From Pelagihabitans sp037969055 (GTDB lineage: Bacteria; Bacteroidota; Bacteroidia; Flavobacteriales; Flavobacteriaceae): 39,486 nucleotides of DNA. The notes below the pieces were generated by a model. That model was not told where the DNA came from and searched no databases. It saw nothing but the letters and a program-made list of their open reading frames with translations. The stretch is taken from the NCBI GenBank assembly GCA_037969055.1, contig JBBKWR010000216.1, forward strand, positions 1-39,486, in the 5' to 3' direction. Below, piece after piece: positions 23,617-31,392 of the stretch (the stretch's first letter is position 1; every line of letters starts with the position of its first letter). A program made the position numbers and the translations under genes.

Positions 23617-24816
23617 TTAAAAAATTAAAAAATTGATGTCGCTGTATTGAAGGTCGAACCATTCGCCCACCGACTTGTTCGTCAGGATACCATGGTACAT
23701 ATAAAGCCCGTTCCTAAGTCCCTTATCGAATCGCAAAGAATTTTCCAACCCCCCTTCGTCGCCAAGTTTCAATAGATAAGGGGTAAAAATATTACTGATC
23801 GATACAGTGGCGGTCTTAGGATAGCGAGATGGAATATTGGGCACCCCATAATGGATGACCCCATATTTTTCAAAGGTCGGTTTATTGTGGTCCGTGATCT
23901 CGCTGGTCTCGAAACAGCCCCCCATATCTATACTTACATCAATGATAACGGCTCCTTTTTTCATGTGCTCCACCATAGTCTTGGAAACGACTACAGGAGC
24001 CCTATCATGCCCGCGCATGGCGCCTATGGCCACATCGCATCTTTTTAAGGATTTTAATAAATTTTTTGGCTGTATGGTAGAGGTGTAGACCGTTTGTCTA
24101 AGACGGGCCTGGATATTTCTTAATTTGGTGAGCGAATTGTCAAATATCTTCACATTTGCGCCAAGCCCAAGGGCCGAGCGTGCCGCGAATTCCCCGACCG
24201 TGCCGGCGCCTAGGATTACGACTTCGACTGGGGGTACCCCACTAATGTTTCCAAACATGAGCCCGTTGCCGTTATTTGTGGCGGCCATGATCTCCGCTGC
24301 TATCAAAACGGAGGAGATTCCAGCAATTTCGCTAAGGGACCGAACGGCCGGGTATTTGCCATCGTCATCCTTAATGTATTCAAAGGCAATAGCCGTTATT
24401 CTTTTTTTGGCCAGGTGCTCGAAATATAATTTATTCTGCGTCTTGATTTGCAGGGCAGAAATGACGATGGTCTGCGGATTGATCATTTCTATTTCTGCCA
24501 GTGTGGGCGGTTCTACCTTCAAAAGTAGAGGACAACCATACACTTTTTTGGGGTCGCGGGTAATTTCTGCTCCCGCGTTGGTATAGTCCATATCGGTAAA
24601 ATGGGCACCTAGGCCAGCGCCGGATTCCATCAGTACCCTATGGCCATGGGCGGTTATTGCATTTACCGCATCTGGTGTCAGGCAAATTCTTTTTTCTTGG
24701 TAATGGTTTTCTTTTGGGATGCCTATATACAGTTCCCTTTTCTGTTTCAAGACCTCCAAGGTTTCTTCTTGTGGGAGTAATTGTGATTTGCTAAAGGGAG
24801 AGCTGGGTTGGTTCAT
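23617..24816 (-). CDS. ald: Alanine dehydrogenase
   Basis: An NAD-dependent enzyme interconverting alanine and pyruvate plus ammonia. From ATG 24816 it is 399 residues. The N-terminal AlaDh/PNT domain has GIPKENHYQEKRICLTPDAV with the substrate-binding Arg and Lys-type residues; VVILGAGTVGEFAARSALGL is the NAD-binding Rossmann site. The N-terminal 30 residues before YIGIPKE are longer than in Bacillus Ald, as in the Bacteroidota subgroup. A GTG three codons upstream is in frame; I prefer the ATG (MNQPSSPFSK). Its reading direction matches the DUF4258-like gene downstream. Confidence 0.9.
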   Translation of the reverse strand: MNQPSSPFSKSQLLPQEETLEVLKQKRELYIGIPKENHYQEKRICLTPDAVNAITAHGHRVLMESGAGLGAHFTDMDYTNAGAEITRDPKKVYGCPLLLKVEPPTLAEIEMINPQTIVISALQIKTQNKLYFEHLAKKRITAIAFEYIKDDDGKYPAVRSLSEIAGISSVLIAAEIMAATNNGNGLMFGNISGVPPVEVVILGAGTVGEFAARSALGLGANVKIFDNSLTKLRNIQARLRQTVYTSTIQPKNLLKSLKRCDVAIGAMRGHDRAPVVVSKTMVEHMKKGAVIIDVSIDMGGCFETSEITDHNKPTFEKYGVIHYGVPNIPSRYPKTATVSISNIFTPYLLKLGDEGGLENSLRFDKGLRNGLYMYHGILTNKSVGEWFDLQYSDINFLIF

Positions 24817-24870
24817 AGATGCCACTTCTATCTGCGAAGGAGATTGTTAAAGTAAATTTAATGAAATTCT

Positions 24871-25038
24871 ATGACATGTGGCTACTTTGGAGACGGGCCG
24901 GGTTCGGGCGTTATAAATGATCCAATTCACACTGGGGATGTAGTATTAAGGAATATTATTGGGACACAGCAGAATTGTAATTTTGGTAGTATGGAGGTGC
25001 TACCACAGAAAGAATCCAAATGCAACAATAATTGTTAA
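24871..25038 (+). CDS. Possible 55-residue Cys/Gly-rich small ORF
   Basis: A forward ORF from ATG 24871 to TAA 25036-25038 in the gap between ald and the membrane protein gene. The product starts MTCGYFGDGPGSGVIND and ends ESKCNNNC; it has 8 Gly, 7 or more Asn and 4 Cys. A TAAATTTA element at 24853-24860 is one base off TAnnTTTG. There is no signal peptide, and I recognise no family. Its last bases overlap the stop of the convergent membrane protein gene. An ORF this length can arise by chance, so it is listed as a candidate only. Confidence 0.2.
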   Translation: MTCGYFGDGPGSGVINDPIHTGDVVLRNIIGTQQNCNFGSMEVLPQKESKCNNNC

Positions 25039-25697
25039 AGGTGTAAAATACTCTTAAGGCTATTTTGAAAACGCCTTAGAAGTTTTTCGATGTTTTGGGT
25101 AGAAAGGCCGGATTCAAGTTTCTCGGTTAGGGAAAGGTATTGCTTGTTTTGGTAAGAATTGTCATTATCCTCCGATTTTTCCGAGGATGATTGCTGGGTT
25201 TGTTTTTCTTTTAAAACTTCAAGTTCCGCTTCCATGGCTTCTAGATCTATACCATGGACATATTTGTCATATAGCTTTATCCTAATGAAATAAACGAAGG
25301 GCACGACCACCATACACACTGGTAAAAGCCATAATAGATTTTCGGTGTCCACATATAAATCAATGGTGGAAATCACTTCAAAAATTTGAAAGGCATACAT
25401 CATTACTGGAATCAGAATAGCGTGATACCACCAATGTTTGCACGTAAGAAACCAAATGACAAATAAGTAAAGGGGCACAATTTTCCCTAGCATGAACCAG
25501 GCATAGACGCTGAGGTCGGCAAATCCATTCCTATCGATTACAAGGCCTAGTATATTAATAGTTGCTTCTGGGTCGCTTGAAAAATATTCGTGTAACTTGA
25601 AGAAGAAAGGCGACAATACGATTAGTATCACCAGAAAAGACTCGATGATAATTCGCTTTTTCGCTTTCTTTCTGTTTTCGGGAACTTTTTTTGTCAT
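25035..25697 (-). CDS. Integral membrane protein with coiled C-terminus (unknown)
   Basis: A 220-residue protein I do not recognise. A lysine-rich start (TKKVPENRKKAKKR) precedes four likely membrane helices: IIIESFLVILIVLSPFFF, WFMLGKIVPLYLFVIWFL, WYHAILIPVMMYAFQIF and LLWLLPVCMVVVPFVYFI. The C-terminal third is hydrophilic and partly coiled (LEAMEAELEVLKEKQTQ, then a Ser/Asn-rich linker and LEKLLRRF). By the positive-inside rule both ends are cytoplasmic. It lies between ald and the small lipoprotein gene, all on the reverse strand. Confidence 0.75.
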   Translation of the reverse strand: MTKKVPENRKKAKKRIIIESFLVILIVLSPFFFKLHEYFSSDPEATINILGLVIDRNGFADLSVYAWFMLGKIVPLYLFVIWFLTCKHWWYHAILIPVMMYAFQIFEVISTIDLYVDTENLLWLLPVCMVVVPFVYFIRIKLYDKYVHGIDLEAMEAELEVLKEKQTQQSSSEKSEDNDNSYQNKQYLSLTEKLESGLSTQNIEKLLRRFQNSLKSILHL

Positions 25698-25739
25698 TAG
25701 TATTATATCTAAGTAGGTCTTATAATACTTATGTGAACG

Positions 25740-25778
25740 AAAAAAAGAGCAATTTATTGATTGCCCTTTGTTTTTTTC
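25740..25778 (-). terminator. Bidirectional terminator after the small lipoprotein gene
   Basis: AAAGAGCAAT (25744-25753) and ATTGCCCTTT (25760-25769) form a 10-bp stem with one G-U pair. T-runs follow on both strands: 7 on the reverse strand (25746-25740) and 7 on the forward strand (25771-25777). On the reverse strand it ends the lipoprotein transcript and separates it from the membrane protein gene. Confidence 0.8.
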
Positions 25779-25793
25779 TAAAAAATTATGGTC

Positions 25794-25937
25794 TTATTGC
25801 CCTTTGTTGTCCTTGGTAATCTTTGATTTATCGACACCTTGATGGTACAATTGATCTTCATCAGCCGTGTTGCTTGCCTCACATGAAGCAAATAAAAGGA
25901 TTCCAAAAGCCATAAGCGCAAATGCTAGTTTTTTCAT
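25794..25937 (-). CDS. 47-residue lipoprotein
   Basis: A short reverse gene from ATG 25937 to TAA 25794. The product MKKLAFALMAFGILLFASC has a clear lipobox (FASC, Cys19), leaving a mature peptide of only 29 residues, rich in Asp, Lys and Gln (EASNTADEDQLYHQGVDKSK). It has a strong terminator after it, and a near-consensus TACATTTA about 45 nt before the start (reverse strand). Signal, terminator and length make it a believable gene; I recall short lipoproteins of this sort in flavobacteria but no function. Confidence 0.7.
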   Translation of the reverse strand: MKKLAFALMAFGILLFASCEASNTADEDQLYHQGVDKSKITKDNKGQ

Positions 25938-26058
25938 TTTCTAATAGGTTTTAGTTAGATATTGGACATGTTCTCGGTGCTAAATGTAGGAAAAATGAAC
26001 AAAACAAAATGTATTTGAACGTTAAAATTTTACATTTCATCGTAAAAACTGGTTATTT

Positions 26059-26081
26059 CATCGAATACTCGATGTTTTTTT
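26059..26081 (+). terminator. Orphan forward-strand terminator hairpin
   Basis: CATCGA (26059-26064), loop ATAC, TCGATG (26069-26074), then seven T residues (26075-26081). The T-run is only on the forward strand, yet no forward gene ends nearby; both neighbouring genes are on the reverse strand. It could end a small RNA. Confidence 0.5.
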
Positions 26082-26200
26082 AACAAAACGGCAATAATTG
26101 TGGCTTCAAAACGTTGGCAAAAATTTAAAAAAAACGTTTGTAGGAAGATTTTAAAAGGAAGAAGTATTCAATTTAATGTGTAGAAAATCTAATATCCATA

Positions 26201-26614
26201 TTATTTTAGGGTTAATTTACGTGTTTTGCCGTCCATCAATTCTAAGGAGATATGACTTGCCCCTTGTGGAAGAAGGGTTCCAACTTTCTCGGGCCATTCT
26301 ATAAAAACCCATGCATTTTGATCTAAATACTCTTCGAACCCAAGGTCCAGTGCTTCCATTTCGTCGTCTAATCTGTAAAAATCAAAATGGAAAGCCAATA
26401 GGGTTCCATCGTTGAAACGGTATTCATTTACAATACCAAAAGTAGGGCTATTGGCAAAATTTCCGCCACCGAGTTCTTTGACCAGGGCCTTAATGAGCGT
26501 GGTCTTTCCGGAGCCCATTTCGCCATGAAAACATAAAATTTTGGACTTTGTAGCCTCAACTAGTTTCCTTGCTACGTCAGGGAGTTGTGTTTCGGTATAT
26601 ATGATCTGCAGCAT
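26201..26614 (-). CDS. tsaE: tRNA threonylcarbamoyladenosine synthesis ATPase TsaE
   Basis: The P-loop ATPase partner of TsaB-TsaD in making the t6A37 modification of ANN-decoding tRNAs. At 137 residues it is of normal size. Walker A is GEMGSGKTT; NSPTFGIVNEY and FHFDFYRLDDEMEALDLG and FIEWPEKV are the usual TsaE signatures. It is the third gene of the reverse-strand run porX, unknown secreted protein, tsaE, with 72 nt to the gene before it. Neither tsaB nor tsaD is in the window. Confidence 0.94.
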   Translation of the reverse strand: MLQIIYTETQLPDVARKLVEATKSKILCFHGEMGSGKTTLIKALVKELGGGNFANSPTFGIVNEYRFNDGTLLAFHFDFYRLDDEMEALDLGFEEYLDQNAWVFIEWPEKVGTLLPQGASHISLELMDGKTRKLTLK

Positions 26615-26686
26615 TTTGCAAGGGGCGATTATCTTAGCTCTAAAAATAATTTATTAATTAATTTGATTGGAGTTCCGGTTGGTTTA

Positions 26687-27385
26687 TCATCCCTTATGAA
26701 TAGACCAATAATGGTCCAATATAGCAATAAGATCTTTTACTTGGTCTATAGACAATTTTTCTTTCTTGATATACTTTTGCATTTCGTTCAAACGCGTTTC
26801 GAAAAGCCTATAAAACTCCTTCTTTTTGCTGGGAATAAGCAAAAGTTCACTTGAAGATGATTTGAAATTACTGACATAAAAATGATCTTCAACCTTTTGA
26901 AATCGGTCTGGTTTTTGATCAGAATAAGCCTGTGCCTGTTTTACACCCCGTATTAATTTTATCCTTTCCTTTAGATATAGATTGTAATCTTCACCTTTAT
27001 GGATCAATTCAAAAAAAGTTGATTCGGGTTCATTTTTTTCATCGGTATAAGCTAGTGTTTGATACTCCTTTGCGGACCCATCCAACAGTGCGATGTTGTA
27101 CTGGTCTGTCTTTGATAATAGAATTACCTTAGCTTCAGATTGCCTAACCTCGATATTATTGTCTACCGCATTGAAACGAACAAATTTAGTTTCTTTCGAT
27201 CCATTTATTTTAGCAGGGCTGAATCCTGGATAAAGGTATGGAGACCCTTCAATCCGGTCATATTTCGGATTATTCAAATTCACTAGATACACGGCAACAT
27301 CCAATGGTTTGTCGCTGATCTCAGTAATCTGGGCAGATAAGAGTAGTCCACTAAAACAGCACCAAGTTAAACCTAGTTTTTTCAT
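26687..27385 (-). CDS. Secreted protein of unknown function, between porX and tsaE
   Basis: A 232-residue protein from ATG 27385 (MKKLGLTWCCFSGLLLSAQ), which gives a clean signal peptide with cleavage near AQ; the frame extends 9 codons further up but that part is not signal-like. The mature part is mostly beta-type (DVAVYLVNLNNPKYDRIEG, NIEVRQSEAKVILLSKTDQY) with a charged helical C-terminus (RLFETRLNEMQKYIKKEKL). No lipobox or T9SS C-terminal domain is seen. It lies 35 nt after porX and is probably co-transcribed with it. I do not recognise the family. Confidence 0.75.
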   Translation of the reverse strand: MKKLGLTWCCFSGLLLSAQITEISDKPLDVAVYLVNLNNPKYDRIEGSPYLYPGFSPAKINGSKETKFVRFNAVDNNIEVRQSEAKVILLSKTDQYNIALLDGSAKEYQTLAYTDEKNEPESTFFELIHKGEDYNLYLKERIKLIRGVKQAQAYSDQKPDRFQKVEDHFYVSNFKSSSSELLLIPSKKKEFYRLFETRLNEMQKYIKKEKLSIDQVKDLIAILDHYWSIHKG

Positions 27386-27420
27386 TGGATAAAATCGATT
27401 ACACCACCTCAAAATTTGAA

Positions 27421-28965
27421 TTATTTAGGCCTTAACACTACAAAAGGAATGATCATCTCCTCTAGAGACACACCTCCATGCTGGTAACTGTTCCTATAGT
27501 AACTTACATAATGATTATAATTGTTTGGATAAGCAAAAAATAAATCGTTTCTGGCAAAAATAAAGGAACTGCTCATATTGATACTGGGCAAATAGATAGA
27601 CCTTGGATCTTTTACCTCCAAAACATCTTTTTCTTCATAGGTAAGACTACGGCCCGTCTTGTAGCGAAGGTTCAAACTGGTTTCTTTATCCCCAATAACT
27701 TTGGAAGGTTGCTTAACATTGATCGTACCGTGGTCGGTGGTGATGATCAATTTCATGCCCATTGATTGGGCCTGCTGAATGATTTCCAATAAGGGCGAAT
27801 TTTTGAACCAACTCTGCGTCAATGACCGATACGCCTTATCGTTACTTGCCAACTCTTTGATCACCTCCATCTCGGTTTTCGAATGGGAGAGCATATCCAC
27901 AAAATTATAAACGATAACAGTTAGGTCGTTATCTTTCTGGGACCTGAAATTCTGGGAGAGGTTCTTTCCCTGTTTTAGACTACTGATCTTATGGTATTCC
28001 CATTTAATATCTAGCCCAAGGCGTTTGATCTGGGCCCCTAAAAATTTATCTTCAAATAGGTTTTTACCACCTTCGTCGGTATCATTTTTCCACCACTCTG
28101 GATATTTTTTTTCCATATCTAAAGGGGTAAGACCGGAAAAAATCGCATTCCTTGCATACTGTGTTGCTGTAGGAAGGATACTATAGTAGGATTCCTCTTT
28201 ATTCTTTTTATAATAGGTACCTACTGTATCTTCAAAAGCGTACCATTGGTCGTACCTTAGATTATCGATCACCAAAAGGAGGGTTGGCCCTTCGCTCAGC
28301 TCGGGTAAAACTTTTTCCTTAAATAAGGTATGTGACATTACTGGCCCTTCAGGGTCTTGGAACCAATCGGAATAATTCCTGTCCACAAACTTGCAAAATT
28401 GGTTGTTGGCCTCTGTTTTTTGGGATTCCAAGATCTCAAACATGCTGGCATCTTCTATTTGTTCCAATTGAAGTTCCCAATAAATTAGCTTCCTATAGAG
28501 GTTGGCCCATTCTTGATGGGTATTTACCATCGAAAGATCTATCGCAATTTTCCTGAATTCTTGCTGGTAATTGCTTGTGGTCTTTTCTGAGACCAATCTT
28601 GAATGATCCAAATTTTTCTTAAGGGATAATAGAATTTGATGTGGATTGACGGGTTTGATGAGATAATCGGCAATTTTAGAACCGATGGCCTCCTCCATTA
28701 TAAATTCTTCCTCACTTTTAGTAATCATCACAACGGGCAGGGAGGCGTTGAGCACCTTTATTTCGGTCAATGTTTCCAAACCTGAGATGCCGGGCATATT
28801 TTCATCTAGAAAAACAATGTCAACCCTACTTTTGGCCAACTCTTCCAACGCTTCTTGACCACTTTTACATTGGATGACCTCGTAATTTTTTCCCTCTAAA
28901 AAAATAATATGGGGTTTTAATAGATCGATCTCGTCATCGACCCATAATATTGAGATTTTATTCAT
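27421..28965 (-). CDS. porX: PorX: response regulator with PglZ domain (type IX secretion)
   Basis: A two-domain protein of 514 residues that regulates the type IX secretion system. The receiver domain (1-120) has the acidic pocket D10-D11, phosphoacceptor D54 in VFLDENMPG, and the T/K signature MITKSEEE and YLIKPVNP. After a helical linker comes a PglZ-type alkaline-phosphatase-fold domain with metal-site motifs LLVIDNLRYDQW, SILPTATQYARNAIFSG, ITTDHGTINV and the final YQHGGVSLEEMIIPF. In characterised relatives PorX pairs with the PorY kinase and hydrolyses phosphodiesters or oligonucleotide signals. No porY or other T9SS gene is here. It is divergent from the HD-domain gene, 148 nt apart. 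Confidence 0.93.
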   Translation of the reverse strand: MNKISILWVDDEIDLLKPHIIFLEGKNYEVIQCKSGQEALEELAKSRVDIVFLDENMPGISGLETLTEIKVLNASLPVVMITKSEEEFIMEEAIGSKIADYLIKPVNPHQILLSLKKNLDHSRLVSEKTTSNYQQEFRKIAIDLSMVNTHQEWANLYRKLIYWELQLEQIEDASMFEILESQKTEANNQFCKFVDRNYSDWFQDPEGPVMSHTLFKEKVLPELSEGPTLLLVIDNLRYDQWYAFEDTVGTYYKKNKEESYYSILPTATQYARNAIFSGLTPLDMEKKYPEWWKNDTDEGGKNLFEDKFLGAQIKRLGLDIKWEYHKISSLKQGKNLSQNFRSQKDNDLTVIVYNFVDMLSHSKTEMEVIKELASNDKAYRSLTQSWFKNSPLLEIIQQAQSMGMKLIITTDHGTINVKQPSKVIGDKETSLNLRYKTGRSLTYEEKDVLEVKDPRSIYLPSINMSSSFIFARNDLFFAYPNNYNHYVSYYRNSYQHGGVSLEEMIIPFVVLRPK

Positions 28966-29042
28966 GAAATTTTTATTTAATTGAAGTCAGGTTCAGGTTT
29001 TTCCGGGCCTATTTACCTTGTGATACTATACAATAGGCTAAA

Positions 29043-29072
29043 TTTGGGTCTCACTACAATTGCCTAACTTTG
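29043..29072 (+). promoter_or_regulatory. Promoter of the HD-domain / lipid A cluster
   Basis: TTTG (29043-29046), 18-nt spacer, TAACTTTG (29065-29072): a good match to both Bacteroidota -33 and -7 elements. It lies 41 nt before the TTG start at 29114 and may serve the whole downstream cluster. Confidence 0.65.
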
Positions 29073-29113
29073 CCGGTGATATTTAATAGGATTCATATCA
29101 AAAGCAAACCGAT

Positions 29114-30343
29114 TTGACACCATCCCGTAAACTCAAAATTTTCAATGATCCAATTTACGGATTTATTGTAATTCCCAATACGCTCATCTTCGACCTGATT
29201 GCCCACCCATATTTTCAAAGGTTGCGCCGTATATCACAAATGGGCCTCTCCTATTTGGTCTTTCCCGGAGCACATCATACCAGATTTCATCATGCCCTAG
29301 GGAGCATGCATCTAATGGAACAAGCCATACAACTGCTTCGTTTTAAGGGAGTTGAAATAAATAAGGAGGAGGAAGAAGGACTGCTTGCCGCCATTTTGTT
29401 ACACGATATTGGTCATGGCCCTTTTTCCCATGCAATAGAGCATAGCATTGTACAGAACACCAATCATGAGCATATCTCCATGCTTTTTATGAAAGCCTTG
29501 AACGATAAGTTTAACGGAAGTTTAACTACGGCCATCTCAATTTTTAATGGAACCCATCCTAAAACGTTTTTGAATCAATTGGTTTCAAGTCAATTGGATA
29601 TGGACCGAATGGACTATCTCAAACGCGATAGTTTCTACACAGGTGTTGCGGAGGGCAATATCAATGCAGAGCGACTCATTACGATGCTCAATGTTGAACA
29701 AGGTGAGCTGGTCGTTGAGGAAAAGGGGATTTACTCGGTTGAAAAGTTTTTAATGGCACGAAGGTTTATGTATTGGCAGGTCTACCTGCACAAAACGAGT
29801 TTGGTCGCAGAGCAATTGTTGATACGTACTTTAAATAGGGCTAAGGCGCTATTGGCAAAGGGCGAGAAATTACAAGGAAGCCCTGCACTATTATTCTTTT
29901 TGGAAAATGGTATTGCCCGGGCAGATTTTAATAAGGAGGTGCTGCACAAATTTTCACATTTGGATGATGTGGACATCCTTTTTGCCCTAAAACAATGGCA
30001 GTTCCATTCGGATTTCGTGCTCTCGAATCTGTGCAGCATGTTGATCGAGCGAAGGCTGCTGCACATCAAACTGAAAAATAAACCTATTGAGGCTTCAATA
30101 ATACAGAGGCACATACAGCAGTTTAAAAAAGAACATGGATTGTCCGATGAAGAGGCCGGCTATTTTGTTTTTAGTGATATGATTGAGAATAGGGCATATG
30201 ATCAGGAACGACAGAACATCAATATTTTAAAAAATAACGGAAAATTGATCGATGTTGCCAAGGCATCGGATCACTTAAACCTCAAAGCCCTTTCAAAGCC
30301 AGTGACCAAATATTATATGTGTTACCCCAAAGAGGCGGTATGA
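29114..30343 (+). CDS. HD-domain phosphohydrolase (SAMHD1/dGTPase-like)
   Basis: A 409-residue HD superfamily hydrolase. The metal-binding motif is H60 in RFHHALG, H97-D98 in ILLHDIGHGPFSH, with the later Asp in SQLDMDRMDYLKRDSFYTGV, which resembles the dNTP triphosphohydrolase/SAMHD1 group. It may hydrolyse dNTPs; the substrate is not proven. The start is a TTG: conserved KLKIFNDPIYGF begins at codon 6, and between the upstream in-frame TAG at 29087 and the TTG there is no ATG or GTG. It is 23 nt before lpxD and divergent from porX. Confidence 0.85.
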   Translation: MTPSRKLKIFNDPIYGFIVIPNTLIFDLIAHPYFQRLRRISQMGLSYLVFPGAHHTRFHHALGSMHLMEQAIQLLRFKGVEINKEEEEGLLAAILLHDIGHGPFSHAIEHSIVQNTNHEHISMLFMKALNDKFNGSLTTAISIFNGTHPKTFLNQLVSSQLDMDRMDYLKRDSFYTGVAEGNINAERLITMLNVEQGELVVEEKGIYSVEKFLMARRFMYWQVYLHKTSLVAEQLLIRTLNRAKALLAKGEKLQGSPALLFFLENGIARADFNKEVLHKFSHLDDVDILFALKQWQFHSDFVLSNLCSMLIERRLLHIKLKNKPIEASIIQRHIQQFKKEHGLSDEEAGYFVFSDMIENRAYDQERQNINILKNNGKLIDVAKASDHLNLKALSKPVTKYYMCYPKEAV

Positions 30344-30353
30344 CTATTTTCCT

Positions 30354-30361
30354 TACTTTTG
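30354..30361 (+). promoter_or_regulatory. Possible internal promoter before lpxD
   Basis: TACTTTTG matches TAnnTTTG, 5 nt before the ATG at 30367. A transcript from here would be nearly leaderless. No -33 match was seen; it could be chance. Confidence 0.3.
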
Positions 30362-30366
30362 TTTTC

Positions 30367-31392
30367 ATGATTTTTACGGCAAGTCAAATTGCAGGCATAT
30401 TGGAGGGTGAACTGGAAGGAAATCCAGACATTGCTGTCCATAAATTGGCCAAAATTGAAGAAGGTGAAACAGGTTCCCTAACTTTTTTGGCCAACCCTAA
30501 ATATACGGCACATATTTATACCACCAAAGCATCCATAACCATCGTTAACAAAGATTTTGTGCCAGATCAAATTTTGGCGACTACCTTGATCAAGGTCGAT
30601 GATGCCTATGAATCTTTTTCAAAACTACTTGAATTCTATAATGGCGCCAAGGACAATAAAATTGGAATTGAATCGCCGGTCTACATGTCAGATTCCGCTG
30701 TCTATGGCGATAGCTTATATATGGGGGCATTTTCCTATCTGGGGAACAATGTTAGCCTTGGGCACCATGTAAAAATATACCCCAATGTGTATGTTGGCGA
30801 TAACGTAACCATAGGTAATAATGTAATAGTTTACGCAGGGGCCAAAATTTACTCACAAACTATAATTGGCAATAATTGTGTCATTCATAGTGGTGCCATC
30901 GTTGGTGCAGATGGCTTTGGCTTCGCGCCTAGTAAAAATGGTGGGTTTAACAAGGTACCCCAAACCGGTAATGTCGTGATTGAGGATAACGTTGACATTG
31001 GTGCGGGTACCACTATAGATAGGGCCACTTTGGGTTCAACTATTTTGCGGCGTGGGGTAAAACTCGATAACCAAATTCAAATTGCACATAACGTTGAAAT
31101 CGGAGAAAATACAGTAATTGCGGCACAGACTGGAGTGGCAGGATCTACCAAAATTGGTAAAAATTGCATGATTGGCGGGCAAGTGGGCATTGTTGGGCAT
31201 ATCACTATTGGAGATCGCGTACGGATACAAGCACAGTCTGGGATTGGAAGAAATGTTAAGGACGATGAGGTATTGCAAGGCTCCCCAGCGCTTGCATATG
31301 GAGAATTCAACAAGTCTTACGTGCACTTTAAAAACCTGACCAAACTAGAAAAAAGAATCAAGGAATTGGAAAAAAAATTGGAAAGTGAGTAG
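30367..31392 (+). CDS. lpxD: UDP-3-O-acyl-glucosamine N-acyltransferase
   Basis: It adds the N-linked hydroxyacyl chain from acyl-ACP to UDP-3-O-acylglucosamine, the third lipid A step. From ATG 30367 it is 341 residues. A uridine-binding N-terminal domain (1-100; GSLTFLANPKYT) is followed by a left-handed beta-helix of hexapeptide repeats; GADGFGFAPSKNGGFNKVPQ and DRATLGSTIL are LpxD signatures and H241 in QIAHNVEIGENT fits the catalytic His. A C-terminal helix (LEKRIKELEKKLESE) completes the trimer interface. An upstream ATG would overlap the HD gene and adds non-conserved residues. Its stop overlaps the next start by 8 nt. Confidence 0.94.
   Translation: MIFTASQIAGILEGELEGNPDIAVHKLAKIEEGETGSLTFLANPKYTAHIYTTKASITIVNKDFVPDQILATTLIKVDDAYESFSKLLEFYNGAKDNKIGIESPVYMSDSAVYGDSLYMGAFSYLGNNVSLGHHVKIYPNVYVGDNVTIGNNVIVYAGAKIYSQTIIGNNCVIHSGAIVGADGFGFAPSKNGGFNKVPQTGNVVIEDNVDIGAGTTIDRATLGSTILRRGVKLDNQIQIAHNVEIGENTVIAAQTGVAGSTKIGKNCMIGGQVGIVGHITIGDRVRIQAQSGIGRNVKDDEVLQGSPALAYGEFNKSYVHFKNLTKLEKRIKELEKKLESE

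Noticed and set aside
24125..24586. 153-residue forward ORF inside ald
   Set aside because: It is antisense to well-conserved alanine dehydrogenase sequence and shows no domain or promoter; a shadow frame.
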